From contig JAAYKT010000020.1 of NCBI GenBank assembly GCA_012522255.1, forward strand, positions 1 to 15,126: a stretch of DNA of 15,126 nucleotides, in the 5' to 3' direction. Within the stretch, counting starts at the first letter, position 1. The number at the start of each line of letters is the position of its first letter. The notes below the pieces were generated by a model, which worked only from the letters and a program-made list of their open reading frames with translations, was not told the origin of the DNA and did no database searches. Positions 7,215 to 14,940 of this stretch are shown here, in pieces. The translations under genes were made by a program, and so were the position numbers. The stretch comes from Clostridiales bacterium (GTDB lineage: Bacteria > Bacillota > Clostridia > Lutisporales > Lutisporaceae).

Positions 7215-8243
7215 CTATCTTCTATATTTTGCAGAAAATGAAGACTGATTAATGTTTTCGTATTGTTCAAGGGCTTTTCCGGCACCCAAAGCAACACAGT
7301 CAAGAGGTATATCGGCTATCTGTACCGGCATACCTGTTTCTTCCTTAATTAAATCACCAATGCCCTTACGTTGCGCCCCTCCGCCTGATAACATTATACC
7401 CCTGTCCATAACATCAGAGGCCAATTCGGGCGGTGTTTTTTCCAATGATGATTTTACACCATCCAATATAACCTCTATAGGTTCCTTGAGGGCTTCTAAT
7501 ATTTCACCTGAAGTAACAGTCAAAATTTTAGGCAATCCGCTAACCAAATCCCTTCCTCGAATCTCCATTGATTCTTCAACTCCCGTAGGATAAGCGGAAC
7601 CGATATTTATTTTAATCTCTTCCGCAGTTCTTATACCGATCGCCAGATTATAATTTCGTTTAATGTAGTAAACTATACTTTCATCGAACCTGTCTCCGGC
7701 TGACCTGATTGAATTGCTTGTCACTATACCACCAAGTGAAATTATTGCTATTTCAGTCGTCCCGCCGCCAATGTTTATTATCATACTTCCCGTAGGTTCA
7801 CCTACAGGCAAACCCGCCCCTATAGCCGCTGCCATAGGTTCCTCAATCCACTTGGCTGTTTTGGCCCCTGCCTGAATTCCTGCCTCTTCCACTGCACGTT
7901 TTTCTACTTCCGTAATGCCTGACGGAACACTGATAAGCAGCCTGGGTTTTCCGATGGAAGTATTTTTGGAAGCCTGCTTAATAAAATATTTTAACATACT
8001 CTGCGTTATATGGAAATCCGCAATAACACCATCTTTCATTGGCCTTATTGCTACTATATGCCCCGGTGTTCTTCCTATCATTTCCTTAGCTTCTTCGCCA
8101 ACCGCTTTTACTGTATTTGTTTCCGTATTAATCGCTACCACCGATGGTTCCCTGATTAATATGCCTTTCCCCTTTACATAAACCAAAGTATTGGCTGTAC
8201 CTAAATCTATTGCAATATCCTTTGAAAAAGCATTAAAAAACAT
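7215..8243 (-). CDS. mreB: actin-like rod shape-determining protein MreB
   Basis: MreB forms membrane-bound filaments that orient lateral cell-wall synthesis. The 342-residue product matches the family end to end. The phosphate-1 loop IDLGTANT is at 12-19, the connect region with the expected catalytic glutamates is at 131-144 (KWIEEPMAAAIGAG), and phosphate-2 is at 157-166 (NIGGGTTEIA). The adenosine-side loop MLSGGGA is at 284-290. The N-terminal hydrophobic MFFNAF fits the membrane-binding tip. One oddity: the first residue of the phosphate-2 motif is Asn157, where MreB proteins and actins normally have Asp; the codon is AAC. The start is ATG with GGAGG at a slightly long spacing of 11 bases, 29 bases after radC. 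Mbl or MreBH paralogues are alternatives by sequence; the mreC-mreD neighbours favour MreB. Confidence 0.96.
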   Translation of the reverse strand: MFFNAFSKDIAIDLGTANTLVYVKGKGILIREPSVVAINTETNTVKAVGEEAKEMIGRTPGHIVAIRPMKDGVIADFHITQSMLKYFIKQASKNTSIGKPRLLISVPSGITEVEKRAVEEAGIQAGAKTAKWIEEPMAAAIGAGLPVGEPTGSMIINIGGGTTEIAIISLGGIVTSNSIRSAGDRFDESIVYYIKRNYNLAIGIRTAEEIKINIGSAYPTGVEESMEIRGRDLVSGLPKILTVTSGEILEALKEPIEVILDGVKSSLEKTPPELASDVMDRGIMLSGGGAQRKGIGDLIKEETGMPVQIADIPLDCVALGAGKALEQYENINQSSFSAKYRR

Positions 8244-8272
8244 TATATGTATTTCCTCCCTAATTGTAAATC

Positions 8273-8968
8273 TTAAAAAAGATTTTTTTCTTTCAAGCTG
8301 ATAAATACTCCGTCTCCGATTATTATGTGATCATAGAGCTCAATACCAAGAATTTTACCTGCTTCATAAACCCTTCTTGTAATTTCTATATCATCTTTGC
8401 TGGGTGTCGGGTCACCGCTGGGATGATTATGTGTAAGAATTATATTTGCGCTTGAATTCTTGATAGCCGGTATAAAAATTTCCCTTGGGTGTGCAAGAGA
8501 TGAATTTAAGTTACCTACGGAAATCTCTTTAATCCCAATAACCTTACACTTTACATTTAACATTATTATCTTCATGTGTTCCTTTTTATAGTATCTCATT
8601 TCTTCCATTAATATACTTACTGCATCTTGTGGTTTTTTAATATAGACATCCTCATTGTATGAATACTGCGCGATGCGTTTTCCTAATTCTACCGCTGCAA
8701 TAAGTTGAGATGCTTTTGCCAAACCTATACCGCTTATACCATTAAGGTCTGTAACCTCCGCATTTGCCAAAAATTTTATCCCATCATTTTCAGATAAAAT
8801 TTTATAAGATAAGGATAGAGCATTCTCATTTTTTGTACCTGTTCTTAGTAGTATTGCCAGTAATTCCGCATTTGATAATGCTTTGACACCATAATTTTGC
8901 AGTTTTTCTCTTGGCCTCTCGTTCTTAGGCAGAGATGTAATTGTTATGTTCTTTGTGGCATCTGTCAT
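8273..8968 (-). CDS. radC: RadC family JAB/MPN domain protein
   Basis: The 231-residue product has an N-terminal helical region with a helix-hairpin-helix-like stretch (about 75-92, GISGIGLAKASQLIAA) and a C-terminal MPN/JAMM-type metal-binding domain. The metal motif HxH-x10-D is complete at His180, His182 and Asp193, with the upstream acidic residue Glu148 in KEISVGNL. The biochemical role is unknown: the early link to DNA repair has not held up, and a nuclease or hydrolase activity is only suspected. The frame extends to an ATG at 9079 inside maf, but the ATG at 8968 has GGGGGGG (8979-8985) ten bases upstream, begins like other RadC proteins and gives the family's usual length. The maf-radC-mreB order is conserved in Firmicutes. 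Confidence 0.95.
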   Translation of the reverse strand: MTDATKNITITSLPKNERPREKLQNYGVKALSNAELLAILLRTGTKNENALSLSYKILSENDGIKFLANAEVTDLNGISGIGLAKASQLIAAVELGKRIAQYSYNEDVYIKKPQDAVSILMEEMRYYKKEHMKIIMLNVKCKVIGIKEISVGNLNSSLAHPREIFIPAIKNSSANIILTHNHPSGDPTPSKDDIEITRRVYEAGKILGIELYDHIIIGDGVFISLKEKNLF

Positions 8969-8987
8969 TTGTAAATAACCCCCCCAT

Positions 8988-9563
8988 CTACTTTGCAAGT
9001 AATTTGTACTCAAAATCCTCAAGTACCTTAGAAAGCCTGTAAACAGGAAGCCCCATAACATTAAAATAACATCCGTCAATTCTTTCCACTATTAAAGAGC
9101 CTATACCCTGAATTGCATATGCACCTGCCTTGTCCATAGGCTCTCCTGTAGAAATATAATAAAATATTTCATCATCAGTTAGGTTTTTAAATTTTACAGT
9201 GGTCTTCTCAAAGGTTGTAATTTTATGTAATGAAGGAGTTTTTATTACGGAAATTCCCGAAATTACAGTATGGTATAAACCGCTTAGGCTCCTTAACATA
9301 TTAAATGCATCTTTTTCGTTTTTTGGTTTGCCTAATATCCCATTGTTATACACGATTGTATCAGAACCGATAACCAAAGCATCTTCTAAAATGTCTTTGG
9401 CAACACAAAGGGCTTTACCTTCGGCAAAACGCATTACCAAATCTTCCGGTTGTATATTTTCTATCTTTTCTTCATATTTAGACGAAACTACTTCATATTT
9501 TATTCCCAATTGAGAAAGAATTTCTTTTCTTCTTGGAGAATTTGAAGCGAGTATTATTTTCAT
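8988..9563 (-). CDS. maf: Maf family nucleotide pyrophosphatase (YhdE type)
   Basis: Maf proteins hydrolyse non-canonical or excess nucleoside triphosphates to the monophosphate and pyrophosphate; the YhdE subgroup prefers dTTP, UTP and modified pyrimidines. The 191-residue product shows the phosphate-binding loop SNSPRR (7-12), GSDTIV with Asp68 (66-71), the GKP motif (78-80), SGLYH (94-98) and DKAGAYAIQG (144-153). Motifs and length are complete. The ATG at 9563 has AGGT seven bases upstream, partly inside the stop codon of the DUF4321 gene, which suggests coupling. The subgroup assignment comes from the KAGAY motif; substrate choice is inference. Overexpressed Maf affects septation in B. 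subtilis, which suits its place beside shape and division genes. Confidence 0.95.
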   Translation of the reverse strand: MKIILASNSPRRKEILSQLGIKYEVVSSKYEEKIENIQPEDLVMRFAEGKALCVAKDILEDALVIGSDTIVYNNGILGKPKNEKDAFNMLRSLSGLYHTVISGISVIKTPSLHKITTFEKTTVKFKNLTDDEIFYYISTGEPMDKAGAYAIQGIGSLIVERIDGCYFNVMGLPVYRLSKVLEDFEYKLLAK

Positions 9564-9572
9564 ATTATGTAC

Positions 9573-9821
9573 CTACATTTTTCTATAAAAAAGTATCGCA
9601 ATTATTATGCCCAATATTGTAAACATATTTATGTTAAAGGTAAGCCCAAAGGTAAGTTTTATAACCCTTAAGTCGTATGTATGAGGACTTACGCCTAAAT
9701 TGTAGCCAAATTTTAATATAGCTATATATTTTCCCAATAATTCCCCTAAAAATCCACCTATAATGATTCCACAGACAATTAATAAAAACAAAATCCAACC
9801 GTTACTTCTTGCATTTCTCAT
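9573..9821 (-). CDS. DUF4321 family small membrane protein
   Basis: This 82-residue protein has an N-terminal membrane segment (about 8-30) carrying a glycine-rich helix-packing pattern (GIIIGGFLGELLG), a short middle region, and a second membrane segment near the C-terminus (about 62-78) ending in basic residues. It resembles the DUF4321 family, found next to maf in clostridia; no function is established. The longest frame begins with GTG at 9827, only four bases after GGGGG (9832-9836). The in-frame ATG at 9821 has ten bases, the same as radC here, so I prefer it, though GTG cannot be excluded. It is the first gene after the rnf terminator, downstream of a likely promoter, and is probably co-transcribed with maf. 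Confidence 0.82.
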   Translation of the reverse strand: MRNARSNGWILFLLIVCGIIIGGFLGELLGKYIAILKFGYNLGVSPHTYDLRVIKLTFGLTFNINMFTILGIIIAILFYRKM

Positions 9822-9901
9822 TGCCACAATACCCCCTTTTTAATTGATGATTAAAAGATGAACACTAATCAGTTTAGAAAAATGTCGAAACCTACTATCT
9901 C

Positions 9902-9930
9902 AGTTTATCATTTAAAGCTGGCCACTTCAA
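9902..9930 (-). promoter_or_regulatory. putative sigma-A promoter of the DUF4321-maf-radC-mre unit
   Basis: On the minus strand TTGAAG (9930-9925) is followed by a 17-base spacer and TAAACT (9907-9902). Each box matches four of six consensus bases. The spacer ends in TGA, giving an extended TGn -10 element. It lies just past the rnf terminator and would leave a leader of about 70 bases. The hexamers are imperfect and the region is AT-rich, so confidence is moderate. Confidence 0.4.
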
Positions 9931-9935
9931 TATAC

Positions 9936-9962
9936 AAAAAAGCGGCTTTCGCCGCTGTTTTT
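9936..9962 (-). terminator. rho-independent terminator after rnfB
   Basis: On the minus strand a perfect six-base-pair stem AGCGGC/GCCGCT (9956-9951 with 9946-9941) closes a GAAA tetraloop (9950-9947) and runs into a T tract (9941-9936). An A-rich run (9962-9958) precedes the stem, so the hairpin may also work in the other direction. It begins 13 bases after the rnfB stop and separates the rnf operon from the DUF4321-maf-mre unit. Confidence 0.9.
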
Positions 9963-9969
9963 ATATAAT

Positions 9970-10770
9970 CTATTCTTCCACCGCACCAAAGATAGAATGA
10001 GTGGGGCAAACTTTGACACACTCCATACAATTCGTGCATTTTTCATAATCTATTTCCGCCAGATTGTTGGTAACAGAAATTGCATCAAATTTACATACCT
10101 TGACGCATTTTTGGCAGCCAATACAACCCACCTTGCATACGCTCATTACAGCCTTGCCTTTATCAGTATTCTTACAAAGAACCCTTACTTTTTTAGATAT
10201 AGGCACAAGGGTAATTATCTTTTTGGGGCAGGCTTCTATGCATTTTTTACATGCCGTGCATTTCTCTTCATCTACCACAGCGACACCGTCTATCACATGT
10301 ATAGCATCGAAGGGGCATACTCTTTCACAGGTACCCAAACCTGTACAGCCGAATTTGCATCCTTTTGATCCGCCTGCAAGCATTTCTGCAGCTTTACAAT
10401 CTTCTATACCTTGATATACATATTTTTCTTTTGCATTGTCTTTATTTCCATTGCAAATTACCCTGGCTACCATTTTTTCATTATCAACCGCTGTTACTCC
10501 CATAATATCGGCTATTTTATGAGCCAAATTCGTTCCTCCAACGGGGCATGCATTAATAACAGCACTTCCATTGGCAATTGATTCAGCCAAAGCATCGCAA
10601 CCTGCATAGCCGCATGCACCACAGTTAGCACCGGGTAACAAAAAACGTATTTGTTCTACTTTTGGGTCCGCCTCTACCGCAAACTTTTTTGAAGCGTAGG
10701 TAAGGACAATACCAAAAAATATTGCTAATCCCCCAAGCGTTACAACAGGCCACATAAGTTCAATTATCAT
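9970..10770 (-). CDS. rnfB: Rnf electron transport complex subunit RnfB (polyferredoxin)
   Basis: RnfB is the likely entry point for electrons from reduced ferredoxin and passes them through a series of iron-sulfur clusters. The 266-residue product has an N-terminal membrane anchor (about 5-25). A first Cys set follows in NCGACGYAGC plus CPVGG (Cys50, 53, 58, 75), the RnfB signature. Four further four-Cys sets suggest more [4Fe-4S] clusters: 138/142/148/152, 171/174/177/181, 216/219/222/226 and 245/248/251/255. The third of these is preceded by an additional Cys212. The ATG has GAGGTG seven bases upstream, and the gene starts 27 bases after rnfA. It is the last gene of the operon, followed at once by the terminator. 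Confidence 0.97.
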   Translation of the reverse strand: MIIELMWPVVTLGGLAIFFGIVLTYASKKFAVEADPKVEQIRFLLPGANCGACGYAGCDALAESIANGSAVINACPVGGTNLAHKIADIMGVTAVDNEKMVARVICNGNKDNAKEKYVYQGIEDCKAAEMLAGGSKGCKFGCTGLGTCERVCPFDAIHVIDGVAVVDEEKCTACKKCIEACPKKIITLVPISKKVRVLCKNTDKGKAVMSVCKVGCIGCQKCVKVCKFDAISVTNNLAEIDYEKCTNCMECVKVCPTHSIFGAVEE

Positions 10771-10797
10771 AGTATTACACCTCTTTCATCAGCTGCT

Positions 10798-11370
10798 CTA
10801 AAGCAAACCGCTAAAGCCCAGGAATGCTATAGATAGCAAGCTCGCAGTTATAAGGGCTATAGGAAAACCATCAAGGCTTTTAGGATATGGTGTTAATGCC
10901 ATCCTTTCCCTTATGCCTGCAAACAACACTATAGCCAAGGTAAAACCAAGGGCTCCCCCTATACCGTTTACCAAAGTTTCTAAAACATTATAACTTGATT
11001 CAATGTTTAAAATAGCAACACCCAACACAGCACAGTTCGTTGTTATAAGCGGAAGGTATACACCCAATGCTTGGTACAATGTGGGGCTTGTTTTCTTCAT
11101 AACCATTTCCACAAATTGCACAAGGCCGGCAATAACCAAAATAAATGCAATGGTCTGCAAGTACCCGATTCCCAGTGGGACTAAAATAGCATACTGTGTT
11201 ATCCAGGTCATTACCGATGCCAATGCCATAACAAACGTTACTGCTATACCCATGCCTAATGCTGTTTCAACTTGTTTTGAAACCCCTATGAAAGGGCAAA
11301 TGCCTAAGAACCTTGAAAGAACAAAGTTGTTAACAAATATTGCAGATAAAAGTATAACTACTAATTTCAT
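10798..11370 (-). CDS. rnfA: Rnf complex membrane subunit RnfA
   Basis: RnfA pairs with the related RnfE in the membrane core; in Rnf/Nqr structures the pair holds an intramembrane [2Fe-2S] cluster between conserved Cys residues. The 190-residue product is hydrophobic with about six membrane segments. Candidate ligands are Cys25 (LGICPF) and Cys113 (TTNCAVLG), both placed as in RnfE, showing the ancient duplication. The ATG at 11370 has GGGGGG eight bases upstream, directly abutting the rnfE stop. The length is normal for the family. Confidence 0.96.
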   Translation of the reverse strand: MKLVVILLSAIFVNNFVLSRFLGICPFIGVSKQVETALGMGIAVTFVMALASVMTWITQYAILVPLGIGYLQTIAFILVIAGLVQFVEMVMKKTSPTLYQALGVYLPLITTNCAVLGVAILNIESSYNVLETLVNGIGGALGFTLAIVLFAGIRERMALTPYPKSLDGFPIALITASLLSIAFLGFSGLL

Positions 11371-11384
11371 CTTTGCTACCCCCC

Positions 11385-11978
11385 TTACGCTCTTCTTGCG
11401 GTTAGCTTATTGAATAAGGCTATCATCAAACCATATACCAAAAAGCCGCCGGGAGGAAGTATGAGTATCAATGCCGGTTCAAAACCTGCTCCGAATACAG
11501 GGATATTCAAGAAAGTTCCGGCACCCAATAATTCTCTTACACCACTCATAAAAGTTAAAGCAAGTGTAAATCCTACACCCATTCCAAGCCCGTCCATTAT
11601 TGAGTTCAGCGGAGGATTCTTGGAAGCAAAAGATTCTGCTCTGGCCAGTATGATACAGTTAACAACTATAAGTGGAATAAAAATTCCCAGGGCGCTATCC
11701 AAGGCAGGAGAAAATGCTTTTATAAGCATTTCAACCGCTGTTACAAACGTAGCAATAACAACTACATATATGGGAATTCTGACTTCACTGGGTACTATTT
11801 TGTTTATAAGTGAAATAATTAAATTAGAGCAAACAAGAACTGCCAAAACTGCGATACCCATTCCTATGCCATTAAATACCGCAGTAGTAACGGCCATAGT
11901 GGGACATGTTCCTAAAACCAACCTAAAAGTAGGATTTTCTTTGATTATACCATTTGTAAAATCCTTTAATAATTTCAT
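11385..11978 (-). CDS. rnfE: Rnf complex membrane subunit RnfE
   Basis: This is the membrane-core partner of RnfA. From the chosen start it has 197 residues, about six membrane segments and two conserved Cys, Cys25 (LGTCPT) and Cys108 (VVNCIILA), the expected [2Fe-2S] ligands. The stretch SPALDSALGIFIPLIVVNC closely parallels SPTLYQALGVYLPLITTNC in RnfA. The longest frame starts with GTG at 11993, but GGAGG (11987-11991) lies inside that extension. The ATG at 11978 is eight bases after it and gives the usual beginning (MKLLKDFTNGI), so it is the better start. The gap to rnfG is 21 bases. Confidence 0.96.
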   Translation of the reverse strand: MKLLKDFTNGIIKENPTFRLVLGTCPTMAVTTAVFNGIGMGIAVLAVLVCSNLIISLINKIVPSEVRIPIYVVVIATFVTAVEMLIKAFSPALDSALGIFIPLIVVNCIILARAESFASKNPPLNSIMDGLGMGVGFTLALTFMSGVRELLGAGTFLNIPVFGAGFEPALILILPPGGFLVYGLMIALFNKLTARRA

Positions 11979-11999
11979 TGACCTCACCTCCACGATATT

Positions 12000-12584
12000 C
12001 TACTTCTCTAATAATTCCTTTACCAAATCCAAAGCCGTATTTACTCCCGATGTAACCGCATTGGAAGTAACGGTTGCACCTGCTATGGATAACACTTCAT
12101 TATCCTTAGGAATCCCATTCTTTATTAATACAACGCCTTCATCCCAATCTTTGCCAGTATATTGTTCTTGGAATTTAGGTTTTGTGGCATTTTTACCAAG
12201 CCCCGGGGTTTCAGAATTTTCCCCAACTTTAACCCCCCTTACCACACCGGTTGTATCAATTCCAATTATTATTTCTACCGAACCACCATAACCTTTGGGT
12301 ACGGCCTTTACTGTATAACCGGTAAGTTGTCCCCCTGAGGTGCCCTCAAATATTTCGTCTACTATATCATAATCTGATTTACCGAATATCTCTCCGACTT
12401 CACTTTCATCCAGCTTTTTAAATTCCGAAGCATCAGGCAAAACAGCTTTACGAGCCATATCACTTTCTTTGGCAAGTTGTTCTGCTATTTTCTCATAGGT
12501 AATTGCATTAGTAACACCCAGTACCCCTGCAGCAATAACACAGATTATTAAAAGCACACCTGTCAATCTAATATAATCACGCAC
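12000..12584 (-). CDS. rnfG: Rnf complex FMN-binding subunit RnfG
   Basis: RnfG carries a covalently bound FMN on the outer face of the membrane, attached to a threonine by the flavin transferase ApbE. The 194-residue product has one N-terminal membrane segment (about 8-26) and an FMN-binding domain (about 85-185) containing GYGGSVEIIIGID and ENSETPGLG. The flavin-attachment site is IAGATVTS, with Thr171 as the expected acceptor. The usual D-x-x-[ST]-G-A-T pattern is only partly met: Leu165 stands in for Asp and Ala168 for Ser/Thr. The start is GTG at 12584, which overlaps the end of rnfD by eight bases, with AGGTG seven bases upstream inside rnfD. No apbE is in the window. Confidence 0.95.
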   Translation of the reverse strand: MRDYIRLTGVLLIICVIAAGVLGVTNAITYEKIAEQLAKESDMARKAVLPDASEFKKLDESEVGEIFGKSDYDIVDEIFEGTSGGQLTGYTVKAVPKGYGGSVEIIIGIDTTGVVRGVKVGENSETPGLGKNATKPKFQEQYTGKDWDEGVVLIKNGIPKDNEVLSIAGATVTSNAVTSGVNTALDLVKELLEK

Positions 12585-13578
12585 TTTTTTTCACCTCACC
12601 AAACTTTTTGGGTACAGTAAATCTATCAATCAAAGGAGTTGCTATATTCATCAGCAATATGGAATATGAAACACCTTCAGGATAAGCGCCGAAATATCTG
12701 ATCAATATTGTCAATATCCCTGCTCCTACCCCCATAATAAGCTGCCCCTTTGGTGTCATCGGGCTTGAGGCATAGTCAGTTGCCATAAATATTGCACCAA
12801 GGAATAAGCCTCCTGCCAGTATATGGAACATAAAACAATAATAATGAAACCCACCTAACACGAAGGCTAACGCACCCACAGTACCGATATAGGCAAGGGG
12901 TATTCTATAGCTTATAACTCCTCTGTATATCAGATATAAACCGCCTATAAGCAAAGCCAAAGCAGATGTTTCCCCTAAGGCCCCGCCTACATTACCTAAA
13001 AATAAATCCCATAAAGACGTTAATGTAGTACTTGATGACAAACTTGCCGATGTTATTGTTACTATCCCGTCTCCACATGCAGCACCGGCTCTGAAAAGTT
13101 CAAGTGGGGTTGCCGTTGTTACGGCATTTACACCCGGTGAAACAAAAGCCGCTGATGACATTCTAACCGGCCAGGATGCAAGAAGCAAAGCTCTTGCGGC
13201 CAAAGCAGGGTTCATAAAATTATAACCTAAGCCGCCAAAACAATGCTTTACAATGGCTATTGCAAAAATGGAACCTATGGCCACCAACCACCAAGGTGCA
13301 GTAGCCGGTACATTATATGCCAATAATAGGCCTGTAACAACTGCGCTCAAGTCATTTATCGTTACGGGTCTGTTCATTATTTTTTGCATTACTACTTCCG
13401 TAATAACAGCAAATGCTACCGCAGTAAGCACAATAATTAAAACTTTTGCTTTAAAAAAATATATCGCCGCAAATAAAGCAGGCATAAGTGCAATAATAAC
13501 ATCTAACATTATTCTTTGGGTTGATTCCTTCGATCTGATATGAGGCGATGAAGAAACCCTAAATATAGTATTATTCAA
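12577..13578 (-). CDS. rnfD: Rnf complex membrane subunit RnfD
   Basis: RnfD is a polytopic subunit (NqrB/RnfD family) with covalent FMN, believed to take part in ion translocation. The 333-residue product has about eight to ten hydrophobic segments and the family patterns HCFGGLGYNFMNPALAARA (112-130) and FMATDYASSPMTPKG (264-278). The predicted FMN acceptor is Thr157 in NAVTTATPLE; relative to the general ApbE motif the Asp is Asn151 and the Gly is Thr155. The start is TTG at 13578, supported by GGAGG seven bases upstream. The rnfC stop is only 15 bases away and rnfG overlaps the 3' end, so translation of the three genes is tightly linked. Confidence 0.96.
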   Translation of the reverse strand: MNNTIFRVSSSPHIRSKESTQRIMLDVIIALMPALFAAIYFFKAKVLIIVLTAVAFAVITEVVMQKIMNRPVTINDLSAVVTGLLLAYNVPATAPWWLVAIGSIFAIAIVKHCFGGLGYNFMNPALAARALLLASWPVRMSSAAFVSPGVNAVTTATPLELFRAGAACGDGIVTITSASLSSSTTLTSLWDLFLGNVGGALGETSALALLIGGLYLIYRGVISYRIPLAYIGTVGALAFVLGGFHYYCFMFHILAGGLFLGAIFMATDYASSPMTPKGQLIMGVGAGILTILIRYFGAYPEGVSYSILLMNIATPLIDRFTVPKKFGEVKKSA

Positions 13579-13593
13579 TATAATTCCTCCCCA

Positions 13594-14931
13594 TTACTTG
13601 GATTGAGTCTTTCTGCGTTTGGCCAAAATTTCTCTTTTTGCAACTCTGATAGAGTCTACCAGAGGTCGTTTTGCAGGGCATATAAAAGAACAAGCTCCAC
13701 ATTCTATGCAATCCAATGCATTAGCCGTCTCTGCTTGATCAAATTTATCCAACAAAGCATAATTGCTTATATTAACAGGCATAAGTTTAATCGGGCAAAC
13801 CTCTACACATTTGCCACATCTGATGCAATTTGAGTATTCCGGAAGTTTTGCCTCTTCCTCCGTTAAAATTAAAATGCCCGATGTTCCCTTTATTACGGGA
13901 ACGTCAACAGAATACTGTGCTATTCCCATCATAGGGCCTCCGGCAATTACCTTGCCCGGTATACCGTTAAAGCCCCCACATTCATCTATTACATCTTTGA
14001 ATGATGTACCTATTCTAACCGACAAATTTTGAGGGTTTTTTAGCCCGTTACCTGTGACAGTAACAATTCTTTCTATAAGAGGCATGCCTTTTTTTACTGC
14101 GTTTGCTACCGCTGCAGCCGTACCTACATTATTTACAACAACTCCTGCATCAGCCGGAAGCCCCCCGGATGGCACTTCTCTACCCGTACATGCATCAATG
14201 AGTTGTTTTTCTGCGCCTTGAGGGTATTTGGTTTTTAAACCTACAACCTCTATTCCATCTATTCCCCTTGCCGCATCATAAACAGACTTAATAGCATCCG
14301 GTTTATTGTTTTCTATTGCTATAAAACCTTTTTTAACATTTAAAGCCTTCATAAAAATCATAAGCCCGTACACAACATCTTCAGGCCTTTCTATCATTAG
14401 CCTGTGGTCCGGGGTCAAATAAGGCTCACATTCCGCCCCGTTTAATATTACGGTATCAACGACTTTTCCCGGTGGCGGAGAAAGCTTCACATGGGTAGGA
14501 AAAGCCGCGCCTCCCATTCCGACTATTCCCGATTCTTTAATGATGCTTAGTATGTCTTGAGAAGTTAATTTATTTATATCAGGATATGGGATTAATCCCT
14601 CATAGAATGTATCCTGCATATCATTTTTAATGATTACGCATGGAACTGTACCACCACCTGTAGTAAGCCTTGGCTCAATTGCAATAACTTCACCGGATAT
14701 GCTTGTATGAACCGGGGCCGAGACAAATCCTTTTGCCTCACCTATTTTCTGCCCTACTGTTACCATATCACCAACTTGTACAATTGGCTCGCAAGGCGCA
14801 CCTATATGCTGTACCATTGGTATTACTACAGTTTCGGGCGATCTTGATTTAACAATACTTAATCCTTCGGTTGAAGTTTTGCTGTGGGGCGGATGTGTCC
14901 CGCCTTTAAATGTCAAGATTTTTAAATTCAA
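13594..14931 (-). CDS. rnfC: Rnf complex NADH-side subunit RnfC
   Basis: RnfC is the peripheral subunit that exchanges electrons with NAD+/NADH through FMN and two iron-sulfur clusters; it resembles the complex I 51-kDa protein. From the chosen start it has 445 residues. An N-terminal barrel domain opens with LTFKGGTHPPHSK, the nucleotide/FMN-binding region has GMGGAAFPTHVK (138-149) and NGAECEPYL (165-173), and two CxxCxxCxxxCP sets lie at Cys369/372/375/379 and 408/411/414/418. The longest frame starts at GTG 14940, but that codon overlaps the only GGGG tract. TTG at 14931 lies eight bases behind the tract and gives the usual short leader before TFKGG, so I prefer it. First gene of the rnf operon. 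Confidence 0.95.
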   Translation of the reverse strand: MNLKILTFKGGTHPPHSKTSTEGLSIVKSRSPETVVIPMVQHIGAPCEPIVQVGDMVTVGQKIGEAKGFVSAPVHTSISGEVIAIEPRLTTGGGTVPCVIIKNDMQDTFYEGLIPYPDINKLTSQDILSIIKESGIVGMGGAAFPTHVKLSPPPGKVVDTVILNGAECEPYLTPDHRLMIERPEDVVYGLMIFMKALNVKKGFIAIENNKPDAIKSVYDAARGIDGIEVVGLKTKYPQGAEKQLIDACTGREVPSGGLPADAGVVVNNVGTAAAVANAVKKGMPLIERIVTVTGNGLKNPQNLSVRIGTSFKDVIDECGGFNGIPGKVIAGGPMMGIAQYSVDVPVIKGTSGILILTEEEAKLPEYSNCIRCGKCVEVCPIKLMPVNISNYALLDKFDQAETANALDCIECGACSFICPAKRPLVDSIRVAKREILAKRRKTQSK

Positions 14932-14940
14932 TGCACTCAC

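Noticed and set aside
8969..9079. N-terminal extension of RadC by 37 residues into maf
   Set aside because: The extension overlaps maf in another frame, is not like other RadC proteins, and the ATG at 8968 has a clear G-rich ribosome binding site and gives the normal family length.
9997..10414. Two overlapping plus-strand open frames opposite rnfB
   Set aside because: They lie antisense to the cysteine-rich clusters of RnfB and have no start signal or family resemblance.
11410..12291. A 293-codon open frame on the plus strand opposite rnfE and rnfG
   Set aside because: It is antisense to two clearly conserved rnf genes, its predicted protein is a low-complexity Pro/Thr/Ile product with no recognisable domain, and no ribosome binding site supports it. 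It is a shadow of the minus-strand codon pattern.
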